64,000 nt of DNA from JBGAJN01 sp044224905 (lineage in GTDB: Bacteria; Verrucomicrobiota; Verrucomicrobiia; Limisphaerales; JBGAJN01): assembly GCA_044224905.1 (NCBI GenBank), contig JBGAJN010000002.1, positions 1,426,001 through 1,490,000 on the forward strand. The letters run 5' to 3'. Positions 44,709-53,715 of this stretch are shown in pieces. Position numbers and translations under genes: made by a program. The notes beneath the pieces are model-generated. The model was given only the letters and a program-made list of their open reading frames with translations. It was not told the DNA's origin and searched no databases. Within the stretch, counting starts at the first letter, position 1. The number at the start of each line of letters is the position of its first letter.

Positions 44709-45911
44709 ATGAGTTTTGTACGAGAATTCAATGCGCTTCCGATCGACGCGCTGTTGCAGACCGCCGCCCGGGCCACGGCTGGCGCCGCCCGCGAAGCCAT
44801 GTCGAAGCCGCAGCTTTCGTTGGCTGACTTTGCGCAATTGATTTCTCCCGCCGCCGGGGAATTGCTGGAGCCGCTCTGCCGCCGATCACAAACGGTCACG
44901 CGGCAACGCTTCGGAAAAACCATCCGCCTCTTCGCGCCGCTCTATCTCTCCAACGAGTGCATCAACAACTGCAAGTATTGCGGCTTCTCACGCGACAATC
45001 CGATCCTGCGCGTCACGCTCTCCGTCGAGGACGTGCTGCGGGAGGCGCGTTCCCTCAACGCGCAAGGTTTCCGCAATCTGCTGCTCGTCGCAGGTGAGCA
45101 TCCGAAATTCATCAGCAATGGTTACCTTGCCGATTGCGTCCGCGCGCTGCATGCCGAGACGCCGAGCATCTCGCTCGAAATTGGTCCGATGGAAACGGCC
45201 GACTACGTTCCGCTGACTGCTGCGGGTGCCGATGGGCTCGTGGTTTATCAGGAAACCTACGACCGCGCGGTTTACACGGACATGCACACCGCCGGGCCGA
45301 AGCGCAACTTCGACTGGCGTCTCGAAACGCCCGAACGTGCCTACACGGCGGGCTTCCGCCGGCTTGGCATCGGCGCGTTGTTTGGCTTGAGCGACTGGCG
45401 TCGCGAGGCGCTGAGCGTCGCGGCCCACGCGGACTATTTGTTACGCCATTGCTGGAAATCCCAGCTGACAATTTCGCTGCCGCGACTTCGCCCGTGCGCC
45501 GGAGAGTTTCAACCGCTCACGCACATGACGGATCGCGAACTCGCGCAACTCATCTGCGCGTTTCGTCTCTTTCTGCCCGACGCGGGACTCGTTCTCTCCA
45601 CCCGCGAACCCGCGCGCCTGCGTGACGGCTTGATCCCCATCGGCGTCACGATGGTCAGCGCCGGCAGTCACACGGAACCGGGCGGCTACACGGGAGCGGG
45701 TCGCGACAAGATTCATCACACCGAACGCGGTCGCATCGTGGAACTGGCTTCCGGTTCCAGCGAATGGGCGCCGGTGAACGGGCGTTCCACCAACGCGACG
45801 GGCCAATTTGAAATTGCCGACGACCGTTCGCCGGAAGAAATCGCGCGACTCATCACGCGCCTCGGCTACGAACCAGTGTGGAAGGATTGGGACGCGGCGC
45901 TGACGGCGTGA
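44709..45911 (+). CDS. thiH: 2-iminoacetate synthase (radical SAM, thiazole synthesis)
   Basis: 400 aa. The radical-SAM cluster CxxxCxxC is in NECINNCKYCGFSR, and ThiH signatures follow (RNLLLVAGEHPKFIS, QETYDRAVYTDMHTAGPKRNF, RLGIGALFGLSDWRREAL, ISLPRLRPCAGEF). The enzyme cleaves tyrosine to dehydroglycine for the thiazole of thiamin, in anaerobes and facultative organisms. The N-terminal helices match the family. Its TGA overlaps the GTG of the pseudopilin-like gene, which in turn overlaps thiS, so the three are coupled. Confidence 0.94.
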   Translation: MSFVREFNALPIDALLQTAARATAGAAREAMSKPQLSLADFAQLISPAAGELLEPLCRRSQTVTRQRFGKTIRLFAPLYLSNECINNCKYCGFSRDNPILRVTLSVEDVLREARSLNAQGFRNLLLVAGEHPKFISNGYLADCVRALHAETPSISLEIGPMETADYVPLTAAGADGLVVYQETYDRAVYTDMHTAGPKRNFDWRLETPERAYTAGFRRLGIGALFGLSDWRREALSVAAHADYLLRHCWKSQLTISLPRLRPCAGEFQPLTHMTDRELAQLICAFRLFLPDAGLVLSTREPARLRDGLIPIGVTMVSAGSHTEPGGYTGAGRDKIHHTERGRIVELASGSSEWAPVNGRSTNATGQFEIADDRSPEEIARLITRLGYEPVWKDWDAALTA

Positions 45912-46369
45912 GTGCGACACCGCAAAAATTTGGTTGGTTACATGCCGTTTTAATCATTTTCTTTTTGCTTCTTGCTGCGTCTTTATTGATGCCAGCACAA
46001 TCGAAACCCAGACGCAGCCCGATCCAACGCGCAAAAACGGAAATGCTAAATCTGAAGGGCGCTTGCGAAGCATATAAGGCCGAATATGGTGTTTACCCAT
46101 CGGGGTCGAAGACAGAGGCTTTGCGGGAACTGCGAGGGCAGAATGTGAAGCAGCACAATTTTCTTGAGAGCGCGCGAGCGAATGCGTTCAACGCTCAGGG
46201 TGAATATATGGATCCTTGGAAAACGCCGTACGAAATCAAGATTCTTTCCAATTCACCGGTGCAAATCCGCTCGGCCGGCCCCAACAAGCGTTTTGGCGAT
46301 GAAGACGATTTGATATTTGAAGGATCGACACCGGTGCCATTTCCACATTTGAAGTCTAACGCACCTTGA
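45908..46369 (+). CDS. GspG-like pseudopilin-domain protein with TM anchor
   Basis: 153 aa from GTG 45908, overlapping the thiH stop (GTGA). One TM helix (WLHAVLIIFFLLLAASLLM) replaces the usual prepilin G-F-T-L-I-E site. The soluble part has the GspG pattern: SPIQRAKTEMLNLKGACEAY, then KAEYGVYPSG and the C-terminal DPWKTPYEIKI...SAGPNKRFGDEDDLIF. No Glu5 or prepilin cleavage motif is visible, so it would not be a normal pseudopilin substrate of a prepilin peptidase. Location between thiH and thiS is odd; the four-nucleotide overlaps on both sides suggest real co-expression. Function unknown. Confidence 0.82.
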   Translation: MSATPQKFGWLHAVLIIFFLLLAASLLMPAQSKPRRSPIQRAKTEMLNLKGACEAYKAEYGVYPSGSKTEALRELRGQNVKQHNFLESARANAFNAQGEYMDPWKTPYEIKILSNSPVQIRSAGPNKRFGDEDDLIFEGSTPVPFPHLKSNAP

Positions 46370-46575
46370 AAACGCGTCACATCATTGCCAACGGTCAGAA
46401 ATTGCCGGTTCAATTGCCGTGCTCCATCGAAACCTTCCTCATCGCGCAGAATCTGTTCCCTCGCAGTGTAGTGGTGGAACACAACGGGGAAGCCGTCGCG
46501 CCTTCGGAATTCGCTAAGCGTCAACTCGCCGACGGAGATCGCCTCGAAATCGTGAAGATCGTGGCGGGCGGTTAA
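46366..46575 (+). CDS. thiS: Sulfur carrier protein ThiS
   Basis: 69 aa, TTG start overlapping the pseudopilin stop (TTGA). Ubiquitin-like beta-grasp protein (IIANGQKLPVQLPCSIETFL, VVVEHNGEAVAPSEF, LADGDRLEIVKIVAGG) ending in the required Gly-Gly, which is adenylated and thiocarboxylated to supply sulfur to thiazole. The neighbour thiH supports the role. It converges with lnt by a 4-nt overlap. Confidence 0.92.
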   Translation: MKTRHIIANGQKLPVQLPCSIETFLIAQNLFPRSVVVEHNGEAVAPSEFAKRQLADGDRLEIVKIVAGG

Positions 46576-48299
46576 TTCGCCGAAGCACCAATCTCGCGGG
46601 CTTTTGCCGATCGAAGTCTGATGCACTTCAGCAAAAGTAACGCGGCGATCGCGACGCAACTCCATCCAAACCAGTCGCCGTAGCGATGGTAAATCGTTTC
46701 CGTACGGGATTCGCCTTCGGTGAGAATCGGAACTTCGACCGTTTTGAATCCTTCGCCGTAGGCATCGGTGGTGTTCGGGAGAAACGGATCGTGCAGGCCC
46801 CCGCGAGAATCGATCCAGCACGTGAGTCCGTTGTTCGCGCAGCGCACGAGCGGGAGTCCGTTCTCGACAGTTCGGAAAACCGCGCTCGCGGCGTGCTGCC
46901 ATTGCGCCGCGCTTTCACCGAACCATCCGTCGTTGGTGATGTTCACGAGAAAATCCGTGTCGGGTTCCACGTGGCTGCGGACCCAGTGAGGGAAAATATC
47001 CTCGAAACAAATCAGCACCGACGTCCGCACGCGTGGCGCGGTGAGTTGAAAAGGCACGGGACCGCTACCGGATTCGAAGCCGCTGGTGATCGGTGTGAGC
47101 CATTTCAAAAAAGGCAGCCAGCGGGCGAGGGGAACGTATTCGCCGAAGATGACGAGGTGCTGCTTGTTATATTTTCCGGCCAGCTTTCCCTCGGGCGTGA
47201 TGAGAAAACTGCTGTTGAAATAATCCGCATCATCACCTGGCGTAGGATTCTTTTTCGGTTCGGCGTCGTCCGCTCCGACAATCATCCACACGTGATGCCG
47301 CCGCGCGAATCCGGTAATGGTGGCGAAGGTTGCTTCGTCGTAGCGGAGTAGATTCGGAACGGCGGCCTCGGGCCAGATGACCAGGTCGGGTTTGGTGGCG
47401 ACCGCGCGTTCGGAAAGTTCGAGCAACTTTTGGAAGCGATTCGTTCCTTTGCCGGAATCCCAGATGAGCGTTTGGGGAATGCTCGGTTGCACGAGGGCGA
47501 TTTTGAGCTGGCGCTCGGCTGACTGCGGGCGGGTGCACTTGGCCACGCCGTAGCTAATGACGAACGCGAGCGCGAGGAACGGAGTGATCAGATCCATCTT
47601 GCTGCTGCGAGCGCCGCCGGACGATTGCACGAAGACCGCGACCGCTCCAACCAGCGAAGCGGAAAACCATACGATCATAAATGAGACGCCGTAGATGCCG
47701 GTGGCGGCGGCGATTTGAATCACGGGGAGCTGGCGGTATTGCGAGGCGCCGAGAAAATTCCACGGGAAGCCGCTGAACAAACGGGCGAGGATCATTTCCA
47801 TCGCGACCCAGCTCGCGGCGCAGCCGAGCGCCCACCCGATGCGGCGGAGGCGGGTGTTGGTTGAATGGGATTCCGTTTGAGCGTCAGTCTTCGAGCCTGT
47901 CGAACCGCCTTGCGCGAACGGCAACTCGAACGGACAAAGTCGGCAGCACAGCCACGTCCAAGCTGCGACGAACAGCGCGAGATACGCGCCGAGTGCAAAC
48001 CAGCCGAGGATCGGAAAAAACGCGACGGGGATTTTCAGCAACCACGACAACGAGGCGAGGTAGTGAGCAAGCCCGGCGACGTAGCCGATGCGAAATGCCG
48101 ACGCTCGTCGGGCGAGTCCGCAAAACAGAATTAACCCGGGAGCAAACCAAGCGGCGCCGGCGATTCCGATTTTTGGGAACGCACTCGCCAGAATCAATCC
48201 TGCCGCCACCGCCCATAGCAATGGGCTGCGTAGCGGGTTGATCGTCGGCGTTTTCAAGCGCGCGGAGCTTGCCACGGAGATTCGTGAGGCGACAAGCAA
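46572..48299 (-). CDS. lnt: Apolipoprotein N-acyltransferase
   Basis: 575 aa from a TTG at 48299; in-frame GTG at 48275 and TTG at 48257 are alternative starts. About eight TM helices lie at the N-terminus (residues 20-255). The nitrilase domain follows with the Glu-Lys-Cys triad: IWPEAAVPNL, KYNKQHLVIFGEYVPL and VLICFEDIFP. A final TM helix is near 545. It N-acylates diacylglyceryl-cysteine lipoproteins, consistent with the LysM and adaptor lipoproteins in the window. Its stop overlaps thiS convergently. Confidence 0.94.
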   Translation of the reverse strand: MLVASRISVASSARLKTPTINPLRSPLLWAVAAGLILASAFPKIGIAGAAWFAPGLILFCGLARRASAFRIGYVAGLAHYLASLSWLLKIPVAFFPILGWFALGAYLALFVAAWTWLCCRLCPFELPFAQGGSTGSKTDAQTESHSTNTRLRRIGWALGCAASWVAMEMILARLFSGFPWNFLGASQYRQLPVIQIAAATGIYGVSFMIVWFSASLVGAVAVFVQSSGGARSSKMDLITPFLALAFVISYGVAKCTRPQSAERQLKIALVQPSIPQTLIWDSGKGTNRFQKLLELSERAVATKPDLVIWPEAAVPNLLRYDEATFATITGFARRHHVWMIVGADDAEPKKNPTPGDDADYFNSSFLITPEGKLAGKYNKQHLVIFGEYVPLARWLPFLKWLTPITSGFESGSGPVPFQLTAPRVRTSVLICFEDIFPHWVRSHVEPDTDFLVNITNDGWFGESAAQWQHAASAVFRTVENGLPLVRCANNGLTCWIDSRGGLHDPFLPNTTDAYGEGFKTVEVPILTEGESRTETIYHRYGDWFGWSCVAIAALLLLKCIRLRSAKAREIGASAN

Positions 48300-48311
48300 C
48301 GAAGAAAAGCA

Positions 48312-48338
48312 AACGCGCCGGTGAAGTGCCGGCGCGTT
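48312..48338 (-). terminator. Intrinsic terminator of the PEP-CTERM gene
   Basis: A 10-bp stem AACGCGCCGG/CCGGCGCGTT with a 7-nt loop, followed on the minus strand by a T-rich tract. It lies between the PEP-CTERM gene stop (48364) and the lnt start (48299), so it separates the two units. Confidence 0.7.
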
Positions 48339-48363
48339 GCGTTTGGTTTAAAAACCCGTTTGC

Positions 48364-49038
48364 TCAGTTCCGGTGCGGAGTCCGCAGCCGACGAGCGGCT
48401 ATCAAGGCAATTGCCCCTACGCCGCATAGCATGACAGCATTCGGCTCCGGCACGGCGACGAAGTTCGCCTGAACGCCATCGAAGACGAAGCCATCGTCCA
48501 AGGCATCGGAACTGAACGCGAAACCGACCAACGGTACCGTGGACGACCAGCCCTGCCAGATGAGAGCGCCGTCGGTATTCGTGTAGTTGAAGGTGTTGAG
48601 GTAAAAGCCGCCCGCGACATCGGAGAACGCTACCGTGATGGTCGCGCTGCTGCCCGCTCCGAGATTGGCTCCCCAATACGCGCCCACCTGCGTCATGCCG
48701 AGATTCGTTGAAGCGACGATTCCGGAACTGCCATTGAAAGAGAAAAATCCTTTCACTCCATCGGCCACCTGGGCGCTGCCGCCGTTGCCGAGGCTGTAGT
48801 TGCTCACGCCTGGTTGGTAAATGCCGGCATTGTTCGCGATCGAGATGAAAGCTTGCCCGCCCATGATGGGAGTCTGGTCGGCGATGGCTCCGTTGGTGAA
48901 GACTTCCCACGTTTCGGAGGCGGTGCCGGTGAACGGCCCCGTGGTCGGCAATGGGCCGGGTCCGATACCGGCGTGGGCGGCGACGTTTGCCAAGAGCAGG
49001 GTGAGGCAGGGGAGCAACGACTTGATGAGCAACTTCAT
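48364..49038 (-). CDS. Secreted PEP-CTERM sorting-signal protein
   Basis: 224 aa. Signal peptide (KLLIKSLLPCLTLLLANVAAHA) then a Gly/Ser/Thr-rich beta domain (ETWEVFTNGAIADQTPIMGG, DVAGGFYLNTFNYTNTDG). The C-terminal tail is a textbook PEP-CTERM: VPEP, a TM stretch (NAVMLCGVGAIALIAA) and an Arg-rich end (RRLRTPHRN). It is the only clear substrate in the window for the exosortase at 7.8-9.4 kb. Ligand or structural role unknown; Thr/Ser-rich proteins of this type are often glycosylated surface components (family knowledge). Confidence 0.9.
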   Translation of the reverse strand: MKLLIKSLLPCLTLLLANVAAHAGIGPGPLPTTGPFTGTASETWEVFTNGAIADQTPIMGGQAFISIANNAGIYQPGVSNYSLGNGGSAQVADGVKGFFSFNGSSGIVASTNLGMTQVGAYWGANLGAGSSATITVAFSDVAGGFYLNTFNYTNTDGALIWQGWSSTVPLVGFAFSSDALDDGFVFDGVQANFVAVPEPNAVMLCGVGAIALIAARRLRTPHRN

Positions 49039-49205
49039 ATTTTCAGTGTCTTGAATCGATACAACAATCTCAGTTCAACTCACTTTCCGAGCAGAGTAAG
49101 TGCCACAGCCAATCTCATTGGCAAGAAAAACCCTATCCGCCGCCGTCCGGAGAAAATTCTTCCCTGCCTCTCTGTGCATCCTTACTCTGCCGCCCGCGAC
49201 GCTTT

Positions 49206-50132
49206 ATGAAAAATATCTCTGTTGGTGGATCACGTTTGAGTTCGAGTCAATTGGCCTACGGTTGCTGGCGGATCGCAGAAGATCCTAAGCAACCGGAAAA
49301 GGTCGGTCGCCCCGCCGTGCTCGCGGCCTACGAAGCCGGCTACACGCTTTTCGATCATGCGGATATTTATTGCGACGGCCTCAGCGAAATCGTTTTTGGC
49401 AAAGTTCTCAAAGAAGTGAGCGGAATGCGGCGCAAGGTGTCGATTGCCTCAAAATGTGGCATTCGCAAGCCCAATGATCCAAAACTTGGAGCGCCTTGCC
49501 GCTACGATTTTTCCGCCGACCATATCGTGAAATCCTGCGAGGGCTCCTTGAAGCGCCTCGGCGTGGAGATGATCGACCTCTATCAATTGCATCGCCCCGA
49601 TTGGCTGATGGATCCCGAGGAAGTTGCGGAGGCGTTCAGCAAATTGCTTCGGCAGGGAAAAGTTCGCCAGTTCGGCGTGAGCAATTTCCGTCCCTCGCAG
49701 GTCACCGCGCTGCAGAGTGCGTGCTCCATGAAGCTGGTCGTCAATCAAGTCGAGATCAGCCTCGCGCAATTGGCCGCTTTCAACGACGGCACGCTCGATC
49801 AATGCCTCGCCGAAGAAATCACCCCGCTCGCATGGAGCCCGCTCGGTGCCGGCTTGCTAGCCGACGGCGCGCGCTCTTTGCTACCCGGGCAGAAGGGTTA
49901 CAAGGTTGCCAAGATCACCAAGGCGCTCGATCAGATTGCCAAGGCGCGTGGCGTGAGCCGCAGCGTCGTCGCGTTTGCGTGGCTGTTGCTTCATCCGTCA
50001 GGGATTGTACCGATCGTCGGCTCGACGAATCCGAAGAAGATCGTCGAAGCCGTACGCGCCACCGAGATCGACCTCACGCGCGAAGAATGGTATTCACTTC
50101 TCACCGCTGCGTTGCCCGCGCCGCTTCCGTGA
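49206..50132 (+). CDS. Aldo/keto reductase
   Basis: 308 aa (beta/alpha)8 barrel NAD(P)H oxidoreductase. The catalytic tetrad is visible as Asp and Tyr in LFDHADIYCDGLSE, Lys in IASKCGIRKP and His in DLYQLHRPDWLMDPEEV. Cofactor signatures include VRQFGVSNFRPSQV and GIVPIVGSTNPKKIVEAV. It resembles the YdhF-type general AKRs; substrate unspecified. It is 61 bp upstream of the agmatine deiminase gene on the same strand, so possibly one transcript. Confidence 0.93.
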   Translation: MKNISVGGSRLSSSQLAYGCWRIAEDPKQPEKVGRPAVLAAYEAGYTLFDHADIYCDGLSEIVFGKVLKEVSGMRRKVSIASKCGIRKPNDPKLGAPCRYDFSADHIVKSCEGSLKRLGVEMIDLYQLHRPDWLMDPEEVAEAFSKLLRQGKVRQFGVSNFRPSQVTALQSACSMKLVVNQVEISLAQLAAFNDGTLDQCLAEEITPLAWSPLGAGLLADGARSLLPGQKGYKVAKITKALDQIAKARGVSRSVVAFAWLLLHPSGIVPIVGSTNPKKIVEAVRATEIDLTREEWYSLLTAALPAPLP

Positions 50133-50192
50133 TCGGCGCTTCCTCTCGCCGCCAACCTGCAAACTGAAATTCTGCAACCTCCATCCCACACC

Positions 50193-51233
50193 GTGACTCC
50201 CGCACAACTCGGTTATTCGATGCCCGCCGAATGGGCGCCGCACGCTTCCACGTGGTTCAGTTGGCCGCGCCCCGAAGGCATCAGCTTTCCGGACAAGTAT
50301 GAAACCGTCCCGCCCGTTTACGCGGAGTTGATCCGTCATCTCGTCGCGGTTGAGGAAGTGAACCTGAACGTCTGGAACGCCGAGATGGAGGCGAGTGTCC
50401 GCGCCGTTTTGCGCGAGCACAAGGTTCCCACCGACCGCGTTCGAATTCACCATTTTCCTTCTTACGAACCTTGGTGCCGCGATCACGGTCCGATCTTCCT
50501 TACCCGCCAACACGAAGGCCGCCACGAGCGCGCCATTGTCGACTGGGGCTACAACGCGTGGGGTGGCAAGTATCCGCCGTTCGATCTCGACGACGCGATT
50601 CCGCAACACGTCGCGAAACTTCGCGGCCTGCCCCTCTTCTCGCCCGGCATCGTGATGGAAGGCGGCTCGCTCGAAGTCAACGGCTGCGGCACCGTGCTCA
50701 CCACCGAGGCGTGCCTGTTGAACCCCAACCGCAACCCGCACCTCACCAAGGCGCAGATCGAGCAATACCTTCGCGACTATCTCGGCGTGACCAACATCCT
50801 CTGGCTCGGCGACGGCATCGTCGGCGACGACACCGACGGTCACATCGACGACCTCACTCGCTTCGTCAATCCCACCACCGTCGTCACCGTCGTGGAGGAA
50901 GACCCGAAGGACGAGAACTACCAGTTGCTCCAGGAGAATCTTCACCGCCTGCGCGGAATGCGCGACCAGGACGGACGCCCCTTGCGTGTGGTGGAACTCC
51001 CGATGCCCGGCGTGGTGGAATTCAGCGGTCAACGTTTGCCCGCGAGCTACGCGAACTTCTACATCGCCAATCAGATCGTCCTCGTGCCCACGTATCGTCA
51101 CGACAACGACGCGCGCGCCCTGAGCATCCTGCAACGCGAATTCCCTGACCGCCGCGTCATCGGCGTCGACTCCATGGAACTGATCTGGGGCTTAGGCTCC
51201 TTCCACTGTATCAGCCAGCAGGAGCCCGCGTAA
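50193..51233 (+). CDS. aguA: Agmatine deiminase family protein
   Basis: 346 aa, GTG start. Pentein-fold guanidine-modifying enzyme: FSWPRPEGISFP, EPWCRDHGPIF (substrate-guanidine contact), VMEGGSLEVNGCGTVLT, the catalytic His in DGHIDDLTRF and the catalytic Cys near the C-terminus in LGSFHCISQQEPA. It likely converts agmatine to N-carbamoylputrescine plus ammonia, a polyamine synthesis step. Family members also act on other peptidyl-arginine-like substrates. No N-carbamoylputrescine amidohydrolase is adjacent. Confidence 0.93.
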   Translation: MTPAQLGYSMPAEWAPHASTWFSWPRPEGISFPDKYETVPPVYAELIRHLVAVEEVNLNVWNAEMEASVRAVLREHKVPTDRVRIHHFPSYEPWCRDHGPIFLTRQHEGRHERAIVDWGYNAWGGKYPPFDLDDAIPQHVAKLRGLPLFSPGIVMEGGSLEVNGCGTVLTTEACLLNPNRNPHLTKAQIEQYLRDYLGVTNILWLGDGIVGDDTDGHIDDLTRFVNPTTVVTVVEEDPKDENYQLLQENLHRLRGMRDQDGRPLRVVELPMPGVVEFSGQRLPASYANFYIANQIVLVPTYRHDNDARALSILQREFPDRRVIGVDSMELIWGLGSFHCISQQEPA

Positions 51234-51239
51234 CCTGAT

Positions 51240-51256
51240 GCCAGCAGCTTGCTGGC
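51240..51256 (+). terminator. Hairpin after the agmatine deiminase gene
   Basis: GCCAGCA-GCT-TGCTGGC lies 6 bp after the stop. It is a possible terminator, but the downstream T tract is weak. Confidence 0.45.
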
Positions 51257-51276
51257 AATTCCAATACGTCTTCATT

Positions 51277-51370
51277 GGTAGGGCGGAGCTGCCGCTCCGC
51301 CCTGACATTCCGCTGACGCCGAAGGCGGCGCCGAATCGGGGGCTTTCATCCGCGCGAGACGCGCGCGGAT
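51277..51370. repeat. Palindrome-rich intergenic tract
   Basis: It contains GGGCGGAGC-TGCC-GCTCCGCCC and a near-perfect CATCCGCGCG-AGA-CGCGCGCGGATG hairpin, both preceding the cloverleaf repeat. REP-like palindromes between the agmatine deiminase gene and the repeat-protein array; no coding sequence. Confidence 0.6.
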
Positions 51371-51437
51371 GGTAGGGACATCGCGCTGCGATGTCCGAGG
51401 TGGCACTCCGCTAGGAGCGCAGCGCGCCGACCCTACC
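51371..51437. repeat. Cloverleaf-like palindromic repeat, copy 1
   Basis: Outer arms GGTAGGG/CCCTACC enclose hairpin GGACATCGC-GCT-GCGATGTCC and a second, diverged arm that keeps GCGCAGCGCGCCGACC at its end, with an extra CACTCCGCTAGGAGC-type insertion. Copy 2 is at 58794-58845. The copies flank the four-gene array. Confidence 0.75.
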
Positions 51438-51438
51438 A

Positions 51439-51830
51439 CTAATGCAAGAGCACGCGGTAGGTGCGGTTGGGAGAAAGGGCGCCGCCGTGGTCCGTGAAGG
51501 TGATGGGGCTGCCGGTGCCGAGGAGGCCGTTGGTCAGGCTTTGCCAGAGGCCGGAGGAAACGTTCGTGCTCGCCTGCACTTCGTGGAGGTAGTTGGACAC
51601 CGTGTTGAATTGCAGCACGATGTCGTCGCCGCTGACGGAGACGTTCGCGACGTTGATACTCGCGGTGGTGATGAGGGTGCCAAGGTTGGTGAAGGTGGAA
51701 CCGAAGCGCGGCGTGCCGGTCACGGCGATGATCACGCCTTTGTTCACCACCGGGCCGGTGAAGAGCATCTGGTCCGCGTTGGTGAGGAAGATCATCCCAC
51801 AATTGGTCACGCTCCCGTTGATCGTGCCCG
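51439..51830 (-). repeat. Shared 3' module, copy A
   Basis: About 390 bp, almost identical by eye to the 3' ends of the three upstream paralogues. It encodes the GTINGSVTNCG to NRTYRVLLH C-terminal module. Copy A has more differences, for example SPNRTYRVLLH and MIFLTNADQMLFTG. Confidence 0.8.
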
Positions 51831-53292
51831 CTCCTTTGAGCACGCCGTTGGTTTCGATTTGAAAATAGTCGGCTTTGTTGGTGCCGCCATTGACGATGTA
51901 AGTGCCGTTCACCACGTCGAACAATGCAGTGTGGGTGCCGTTGCTCACGATGATGTTCCCGCCATCGTTGCGCACGAGGTTGTTGGTCGATTTGGGGTAG
52001 AGTCCCACAACAAGGGAATGGCAGAGAACAGTCCCGCCATTGCTGACCATCAATCTGCTCTGGCTCCCCAGCACTCCCACCGCTATGTCACCTCCGAAAC
52101 TGCCCGATGCCGCCCAAACCGATCCTGGTCCCGTCACGACCGCCTCATTGTTGTTGCCCGAATAGCCGATCATACCCGCGCTGTCGGCCACTCCCACTCC
52201 CACTTTAGCGCCATTGGCGATAACCAGCCGGTTGTCACTGTTGCTCCCACTGTAGCCAACAACGATGGTTAAATAATCTGGGCTCGAAGTGAAGTAACTG
52301 GTGATTCCAGTCAGTGTCGTATTGGTTCCCGTGATGATTACTTCGTTGCTACTGCTGGAGCCGCCATAGAAACCACCGGCGGTGAAAACGCCTTCACCCA
52401 AGGCCAAGTACTGGCAGACAAAGGTCGCGCCGTTAGTTACGATCACACGATTTCCAGACCCGAGCACACCGACACTCAAGTTGGTTCGGCACACAAAGGA
52501 AGAGCCTGAGCCAGTCACCAGCACTTCGTTGTTGCTGCTGGTGACGGCGTTTCCCATCGCGCCGTGCGCTAAACGCACAATCCCGCCGTTGCTGATCACG
52601 AGCCGATTTCCACTTCCGGCATTTCCGATGTACCAATCGACGATATGAGCCAGGTTGGTGATTTTCGATCCAGAACCGGTGACCACAATTGAATTGTTGC
52701 TGCTTCCGACTTGGTAGCCGAGATGGACCTGTTGAAAACTTCCGCACCGAAACTCTCCGCCATTGCTGACGACCAATCGGTTAAACGCTCCTGCCTGCCC
52801 TACGTAAAGAGGATAGTTCGGATAATATGAACTCGAGAGTTCCCACCGGCTACCGTTACCCGTCAGCACCACCGAATTTGAATCGGCCCCCACCACGCCG
52901 CCAATGCTAGCCAAACCAGAGTTCGTCATTGCTCCACCGCCGGTGATCAAGAGTTGGTTGCCGAAACCGTTTGATCCAACAAAAAGGTTGCTGCTGATTA
53001 ACAGCCGTGTTGCCGCGCCACCCACCGAAATCAGATTGCTGAAACTGCCTGTTTCGCGCCCGATCGTGGTGCTTCCTGTGACGTTCAGGATGCCAGCATT
53101 GGTCACGATCAGCGCGGAGAGACTCCCATTTGTTCCCACTGTAAGGACTCCGGCCACGAGTGTGGTGCCACCGCTAATCGTGTTGGTCTGCCCATCGGCG
53201 ACGAGCTGAGCGTCCGCATTGGCAGTGAGCAGCGCGAGCGTCGCCGCGACGGTGAAGAGGAAGCAGACCACGACGGAGCCGGTGGTTCTCAT
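51439..53292 (-). CDS. Secreted T5SS/PEP-CTERM-associated repeat protein A
   Basis: 617 aa from ATG 53292, matching the MRTT start of its paralogues (an ATG five codons earlier is non-conserved). Signal peptide (GSVVVCFLFTVAATLALL, cleavage near ADA-QLVADG). Many repeats of about 45-50 residues in the form N-x-x-V-x-V-T-G-x-G-S-x-W and L-x-V-G-x-x-G-x-x-N-x-L-x-V-S-N-G-G fit the beta-helical T5SS/PEP-CTERM-associated repeat (TIGR04393-type, from memory). The C-terminal 130 residues are a module shared with the other three paralogues. No autotransporter barrel and no PEP-CTERM tail. It is the last gene of the array. Confidence 0.85.
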   Translation of the reverse strand: MRTTGSVVVCFLFTVAATLALLTANADAQLVADGQTNTISGGTTLVAGVLTVGTNGSLSALIVTNAGILNVTGSTTIGRETGSFSNLISVGGAATRLLISSNLFVGSNGFGNQLLITGGGAMTNSGLASIGGVVGADSNSVVLTGNGSRWELSSSYYPNYPLYVGQAGAFNRLVVSNGGEFRCGSFQQVHLGYQVGSSNNSIVVTGSGSKITNLAHIVDWYIGNAGSGNRLVISNGGIVRLAHGAMGNAVTSSNNEVLVTGSGSSFVCRTNLSVGVLGSGNRVIVTNGATFVCQYLALGEGVFTAGGFYGGSSSSNEVIITGTNTTLTGITSYFTSSPDYLTIVVGYSGSNSDNRLVIANGAKVGVGVADSAGMIGYSGNNNEAVVTGPGSVWAASGSFGGDIAVGVLGSQSRLMVSNGGTVLCHSLVVGLYPKSTNNLVRNDGGNIIVSNGTHTALFDVVNGTYIVNGGTNKADYFQIETNGVLKGAGTINGSVTNCGMIFLTNADQMLFTGPVVNKGVIIAVTGTPRFGSTFTNLGTLITTASINVANVSVSGDDIVLQFNTVSNYLHEVQASTNVSSGLWQSLTNGLLGTGSPITFTDHGGALSPNRTYRVLLH

Positions 53293-53311
53293 GGCAATGG
53301 GTTTCACGCGG

Positions 53312-53715
53312 CTAATGCAAGAGCACGCGGTAGGTGCGATTGCCGTTGGTGGCGCCGCCGGGGTCGGTGAAGGTGATGGGGCTGCCGGTGCCGAGGAGGC
53401 CGTTGGTCAGGCTTTGCCAGAGGCCGGAGGAAACGTTCGTGCTGGCCTGCACTTCGTGGAGGTAGTTGGAGACGGAGTAGAATTGCAGCACGATGTCGTC
53501 GCCGCTGACGGAGACGTTCGCGACGTTGATGCTGGCGGTGGTGATGAGCGTGCCGAGGTTGGTGAAGGTGGAACCGAAACGCGGCGTGCCGGTCACGGCG
53601 ATGATCACGCCCTTGTTGACCAACGGACCGGTGAAGAACATCTGGTCCGCGTTGGTGAGGAAGATCGTCCCGCAATTGGTCACGCTCCCGTTGATCGTGC
53701 CCGTACCGGTCAGCG
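53312..53715 (-). repeat. Shared 3' module, copy B
   Basis: Near-identical to copies C and D. It encodes GTGTINGSVTNCGTIFLTNADQ onward through TNGNRTYRVLLH (quoted in part). The following spacer and first bases of the next gene are less similar to those of C/D. Confidence 0.8.
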
